Below the pieces are notes generated by a model. It was given only the letters and a program-made list of their open reading frames with translations. It did not search any database and was not told the DNA's origin. From Roseateles_B flavus (GTDB taxonomy: Bacteria; Pseudomonadota; Gammaproteobacteria; Burkholderiales; Burkholderiaceae_C), in contig NZ_JBDPZC010000008.1 in assembly GCF_039872765.1 (NCBI RefSeq), forward strand, positions 186,001 to 250,000: 64,000 nucleotides of DNA. Direction: 5' to 3'. Positions 61,901 to 64,000 of this stretch are shown here, one piece after another. The position numbers were made by a program, and so were the translations under genes. Position 1 is the first letter of the stretch. Each line of letters opens with the position of its first letter.

Positions 61901-64000
61901 CCGCAACGGCAACAGCGTGGATCCCAGCACGGCAAGCCGGACGGTGCGCGTGACCCTGGACGACGGCGACGGCGGCACCAGCAGCGACGCGGACGTCACC
62001 GTGGCCGTCGTGCCGGTCAATGACGCACCGACCCTCAGCGCCGGCGCAGGGACCGTGACCTTCAACGAGGGCGACTCCCCCGTGGGCCTGTTCAGCGGGG
62101 CCTCCATCAGCACCGTGGAAGCCGGACAGAGCATCGTGCAGTTCACCCTGACGGTCAGCCAGCTGAAAGACGGGGCGAGCGAGTTGCTGGGGATCGATGG
62201 CAGCTCGGTGGCCCTGACCCATGGCAATGCCCTGACGACGGCCGGCAATGGCCTGAACGTCACGGTGAGCGTGTCGGGCGACACCGCCACCGTCACCTTC
62301 ACGAAGCCGGCCGGGCTCAGCACGGCTGCGGCGCAGGGCCTGATCAATGGCCTGAGCTACCGCAATGACAGCGGCGAGCCCACTGCCGGCAGCCGCGTCG
62401 TGACCCTTACCAGCCTTCAGGACAGCGGCGGCACGGCCAGCGGTGGCGCGGACACCGGCAGCCTGTCCATTGCCACGACCGTGAACGTGGTGGCGGTCAG
62501 TGCTGCGCCGGTGCTGGTCACGACCGGCGGCAGCGCGACCTTCATCGAAGGCGCGAACACCGCCAGCGTGCCCGTTGTCGTGGACGGCGGCCTCCTGGTC
62601 AGCGACAGCGACAGCGCCACCCTGGCCAGCGCCACCGTGCGCATCAGCGGCAATTTCCGCAGCGCCGAGGACGTGCTGGCCTTTGCCAACACCAGTGCCA
62701 GCAGCTTCGGCAACATCAGCGGCAGCTACGACAGCGGCAGCGGGGTGCTGACCCTCAGCTCGGCAGGGTCCACCGCGACCCTGGCCCAGTGGCAGGCGGC
62801 CTTGCGCGCCGTGACCTATGCGAATACCTCGGAGGCGCCGGACACCGGCACCCGCACGGTGAGCTTCAGCGTCAACGACGGCGGCTTGAGCAGCGCAGCG
62901 GCAACCCGGCTCATCAGCATGGCCGCGGCCAACGACAGTCCCGTCAACAGCGTCCCCGCGCTCACCCAGCACGTGAACCAGGGGGGGCAGCTGGTGTTCG
63001 GCAGCGCCCACGGCAATCCGATCAGCATCGGTGATGTCGACGCGGGCGCAGGGCTGGAGCAGGTCACGCTCACCGTCACCCACGGCACGCTCACGCTGTC
63101 CAGCCTGGGCGGCCTGAGCTTTGTCTCGGGCACCGGGACCGGCGACGCCAGCATGACTTTCCAGGGCACCGTGGCGGACATCAACGCCGCGCTCAACGGC
63201 CTGCGTTTCGAGCCCACGACGGGCTACAGCGGCGCCGCGAGCCTGCAGATCAGCACCAGCGACCTGGGCAACAGCGGCGCGGGCGGTGCCGGGACAGACG
63301 TGGACAGCGTGACCCTGAGCATCGACCCGGTGCACCCGGTCGTCACCGGCGTCAGCTCGTCCGCGGCCGATGGCCATTACAAGATCGGCGACACCCTCAC
63401 CCTCACCGTCACCTTCGATCAGGCGGTCACCGTCGACACGGCGGGCGGCACGCCGACGCTGCGTCTGGAGACCGGCGCCATCGATCGCAATGCCGTCTAT
63501 GCGTCCGGTTCCGGCACCCGGACCCTCAGCTTCACCTACACGGTTCAGGCGGGTGATCTCAGTGCCGACCTGGATTACGCCTCGACTGCGGCCCTGGCCC
63601 TCAACGGTGCCAGCATCCGTGGGGCGACCCTTCTGGATGCGGCGCTGACGCTGCCCGCCACCGGCAGCGCCGAGGCGCTGGCCGGCCAGAAGGCGCTGGT
63701 GATCGACGGGCTGGCGCCCGAGATCGTGAAGGTCGATGCACCGACCAACGGCACCTACGTGGCAGGCCAGACGCTGGACTTCACGGTGCAGTTCAACGAC
63801 GCCGTCACCGTGGACACGGCGGGCGGCACGCCGCGCATCGCCATCACGCTGGATTCGGGCGGGACGGTCTATGCCGACTACCTGGCCGGATCGGGCGGCG
63901 CCACGCTGACCTTCCGGCATGTGGTGCGCAGCGGCGAGCTCGACAGCACGGGCCTTGCGCTGGGATCTCGCATCGAGCTCCAAGGCGCGTCGCTGCGCGA
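55977..64000 (+). CDS. Giant DUF4347 repeat-rich surface/secreted protein (3' end outside window)
   Basis: An open frame of 2,674 codons runs off the window. Residue 35 starts LEPRVMFDAAA, the N-terminal motif of giant DUF4347 proteins. DUF4347 spans about 85-250 (VVFLSGQVDDAATL, VTAVHIVSHGRDGAVSLG, GGDLLLYGCNVAA). After a Gly/Ser/Asn-rich region come three ~117-residue repeats (about 428-785), a cadherin-like domain, autotransporter-type beta-helix repeats (about 940-1695), cadherin/VCBS-like units (about 1858-2440) and Ig-like repeats to the edge. There is no classical signal peptide, so type I secretion is likely. Its antisense shadow ORF is spurious. Role in adhesion or biofilm is inferred. 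Confidence 0.88.
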   Translation, partial: MRIFRQLKQQLTPGRASPQPQTASTAAPTPLLMALEPRVMFDAAALSTAVEVTAVHREPVHVTEADPALLRHFGPAAAAEPASREVVFLSGQVDDAATLRQAARPGVEVVNLDPSRNGLDQIADYLAQHNGVTAVHIVSHGRDGAVSLGNLWLDSSNLPNYAPTLARIGSAMAPGGDLLLYGCNVAADAQGRDFVQQLAQATGRDVAASDDATGARRSGGDWALEVRAGSVEAAVAFGGQALGAYQGLLAVSSENFDSVGLIYQPGVTSVNVGTWTFSSASSNDFVTPDSSDQAFNTNLDGGGSDRTFVWNYGGNSISNFTMKSADGTDFKLNSFVLGSSAGATSVTVSAYRDGNLVVSGEVVNLTTGDSAGHITYNFYGTTAGGSYGQLVFDSLYANVDEIRFSWSGAVTPEIDDISISAAVVSASVTSATYDASTGVLAVTGANMVGGDTIDPSKLTLTGQGGATYTLTSASTTASSSTAFSVTLNAADRLAINGLLNKNGSSAVGGTTFNLAAAANWDSTASAPADLTGNGVTVSNVTAPTITSATYDANTHVLTVTGTNMVGVSGANNDITVSKLTLVGEGGSSYTLTSSNVEVSSATSFAVTLNATDRAQVEMMLNRNGTASTGGTTYNLQAADDWNSVVTGGDISDATNGVTVSNVAVPAITSASYNSTSGQLVITGTGFLSLSGAANDIVASKLTLTGEGGATYTLTDTADVDLSSGTSATLTLSATDKAGVNALLNKNGSASTDSTTYNLGAAEDWNAGAEAAVVIADLTGNGVTVSGYNSTPQTGSLQGDSVAWAGVGGTVGLDAGGNATVLDAEFAALNGGLGDWAGGSLTVQRQGTAWSADTLGFNAAGFTVSGGNLQSGGLTFATFTNSGGVLSISFTSSGTAATNALVQAVLRGITYRNDTPAGNETVRFTLSDGTSSATADVAVTSSSIYVTNTTDTGTADLSNGVSFSEAMAIANAQSGTDTLVLSSSFTGAMTLAGSLSVSDNATVDANLGNGFNLSGSTLTLDPGKTLTISNGAGKTATISSQLAGSGTLGKSGAGTLVLGNTGNFAGMSGDITVGGGTLSISDVNHLSSGTLTLDGATLADTNSAAHTVSNAVVVGSSGAVFNKTGSGTLTLSGSLNGGGSITNTAAALNHTGGGTLTLDGATVESATGGSQITLGSQVVIGSGGATFNTVSGDINLKGNVSGSGAITKNGSSYFLSLFGTNSQSGTQTINAGYLVANGSTTALGTGQIVLGSGASLGFISVGTMTASNDIVLAGNATVINGVAGNCIITFSGNITESGGSRNLAITPNSGPNSRMIFTGTNTYTGTSTLSGGVVEVNNGGNLGSGALTLSSTTLQIDGSSVTLSQDINLSGSSTISNANDVALSGVMAGSGSLAKTGAGTLTLSGTNTNTGAITVSAGTLALSGGAAVANSTAVTVASGATLALNASETIGSLAGAGAVSLGASTLTTSGNASTTFSGALSGTGGLTKQGSGTLTLSGTNTYTGSTTLSAGALTLSGGAALSDSSALAMSAGSVLNLSASETIGSLAGTGTVNLGANTLSAGGDNTSTSFSGAVGGTGGLTKQGSGTLTLNGTNTFTGATTVSAGELALSGGAALADGSDVSVASGALLTLASAETIASLAGAGTVALGANTLTTSGSTSTTFLGAINGTGGLTKQGSGALTLSGTNGYTGATTLSGGSLWVNGSVSSAVQAASGTTLGGSGTITGNVTVNSGATLAPGANAVGTLTIQGDLALSGTLNAELAGTTPGTQYDQVVVNGTVDLGGVGGVTLSSSGGFTGSGTFVLIVNDGADTFVNPGSTAEGGSVSFGSSTFLLTYAGDSSGPAMSGGNDLVVGGNVAPVIGGLGGDSVSYTEDGAAVRLDAGQNATVVDGDSADFNGGTLRAAIVTNRVAGEDLLSIVHQGNGAGQIGVSGSQVSYGGVLIGTFTGGSGTNDLVVTFNSNATPAAVQALMRDIAYRNGNSVDPSTASRTVRVTLDDGDGGTSSDADVTVAVVPVNDAPTLSAGAGTVTFNEGDSPVGLFSGASISTVEAGQSIVQFTLTVSQLKDGASELLGIDGSSVALTHGNALTTAGNGLNVTVSVSGDTATVTFTKPAGLSTAAAQGLINGLSYRNDSGEPTAGSRVVTLTSLQDSGGTASGGADTGSLSIATTVNVVAVSAAPVLVTTGGSATFIEGANTASVPVVVDGGLLVSDSDSATLASATVRISGNFRSAEDVLAFANTSASSFGNISGSYDSGSGVLTLSSAGSTATLAQWQAALRAVTYANTSEAPDTGTRTVSFSVNDGGLSSAAATRLISMAAANDSPVNSVPALTQHVNQGGQLVFGSAHGNPISIGDVDAGAGLEQVTLTVTHGTLTLSSLGGLSFVSGTGTGDASMTFQGTVADINAALNGLRFEPTTGYSGAASLQISTSDLGNSGAGGAGTDVDSVTLSIDPVHPVVTGVSSSAADGHYKIGDTLTLTVTFDQAVTVDTAGGTPTLRLETGAIDRNAVYASGSGTRTLSFTYTVQAGDLSADLDYASTAALALNGASIRGATLLDAALTLPATGSAEALAGQKALVIDGLAPEIVKVDAPTNGTYVAGQTLDFTVQFNDAVTVDTAGGTPRIAITLDSGGTVYADYLAGSGGATLTFRHVVRSGELDSTGLALGSRIELQGASLR
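57252..58330 (+). repeat. Three tandem ~350-bp coding repeats (TIG/IPT-like)
   Basis: Units start near 57,258, 57,609 and 57,970 (about 117 residues each). Each has a SATYDASTGVLAVTGANMV-type strand, SKLTLTGQGGATYTLT, a LNKNGSSAVGGTTFNL segment, and ends DLTGNGVTVSN. Copies differ by substitutions, so they are diverged duplications. Confidence 0.85.
60200..61075 (+). repeat. Tandem autotransporter-associated beta-strand (PATR) repeats, ~290 bp each
   Basis: Three long near-identical units, with shorter relatives from about 59,100. Each has GAALADSSAV, then ETIGSLAGAGAVSLGA, then GGLTKQGSGTLTLSGTNTYT. High nucleotide similarity between units makes the array prone to recombination and length change. 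Confidence 0.85.
63330..64000 (+). repeat. Bacterial Ig-like repeats at the window edge
   Basis: Two units (about 63,350-63,713 and 63,714-64,000) share GDTLTLTVTFDQAVTVDTAG / GQTLDFTVQFNDAVTVDTAG and a GGTP-R-I/L strand. The array probably continues beyond the window. Confidence 0.75.

Noticed and set aside
55860..63983. 2,707-codon minus-strand open frame
   Set aside because: It is the antisense shadow of the giant DUF4347 gene. The plus frame (55977 to the edge) shows recognisable domains and clean repeats; the minus frame is an Ala/Gly/Arg/His-rich shadow lacking any family motif. Its length reflects high GC with few stops.

Overview
High-GC (about 70 percent) chromosomal DNA from a betaproteobacterium of the order Burkholderiales. 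Gene content and order (argS-SPOR-dsbA, lptAB-rpoN, lptD-surA-rsmA, bamE/fur divergent, dapB-exbBD-leuS-lptE-holA, hpf-ptsN-hprK) fit the Rubrivivax/Leptothrix/Roseateles group. That placement is inferred from gene order and base composition, not from a search. No rRNA, tRNA, CRISPR array or intact insertion sequence was seen.

Layout. 0-12.2 kb is housekeeping and envelope biogenesis: end of argS, a SPOR protein, dsbA, lptA-lptB-rpoN, a LysR regulator, and a head-to-head amgK-like kinase and lptD-surA-rsmA operon. 12.2-14.2 kb is an accessory patch: a 12-bp inverted repeat, three tandem copies of a terminator-bearing repeat, a probable gene remnant, and a secreted ribonuclease with a barstar-type inhibitor. 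14.2-25.6 kb holds NADP-malic enzyme divergent from a DctS/DctR-like two-component system, then thiL-pgpA-pncC-ghrA and a large cytosolic sensor kinase. 25.6-38.1 kb is mostly minus-strand: a GGDEF/EAL protein with a cupredoxin-like protein, leuS-lptE-holA, bamE-dapB-exbB-exbD, fur on the other strand, then hpf-ptsN-hprK. 38.1-45.8 kb holds corA, a strong candidate small RNA, a ferritin-like di-iron protein, a GntR-controlled ABC exporter, FtrA/rhodanese, and a small YjfB-type motility protein with a near-consensus sigma-28 promoter.

45.8-64 kb is accessory and poorly characterised. A beta-propeller-like protein lies head-to-head with a translationally coupled DUF362-SDR-SRPBCC operon. A phasin and a small protein are transcribed toward it. 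Next come a soluble AAA+/M41 metalloprotease, a GNAT acetyltransferase, a phage tail-collar (MdpB-like) protein, and the first 2,674 codons of a giant repeat-built DUF4347 surface protein that runs off the window.

How the parts relate. Four LPS-transport genes (lptA, B, D, E), surA, bamE and dsbA make this an outer-membrane assembly neighbourhood. Malic enzyme and the adjacent sensor/regulator suggest C4-dicarboxylate control. The most interesting signals not explained by ordinary genes are: (i) a minus-strand structured RNA at about 39,986-40,133 with a 32-nt polypyrimidine loop able to pair with Shine-Dalgarno sequences; (ii) a 14-15-mer repeated six times, including inside four conserved genes; (iii) a probable leaderless sigma-28 transcript; and (iv) the uncharacterised DUF362/SDR/SRPBCC operon and soluble M41 protease.
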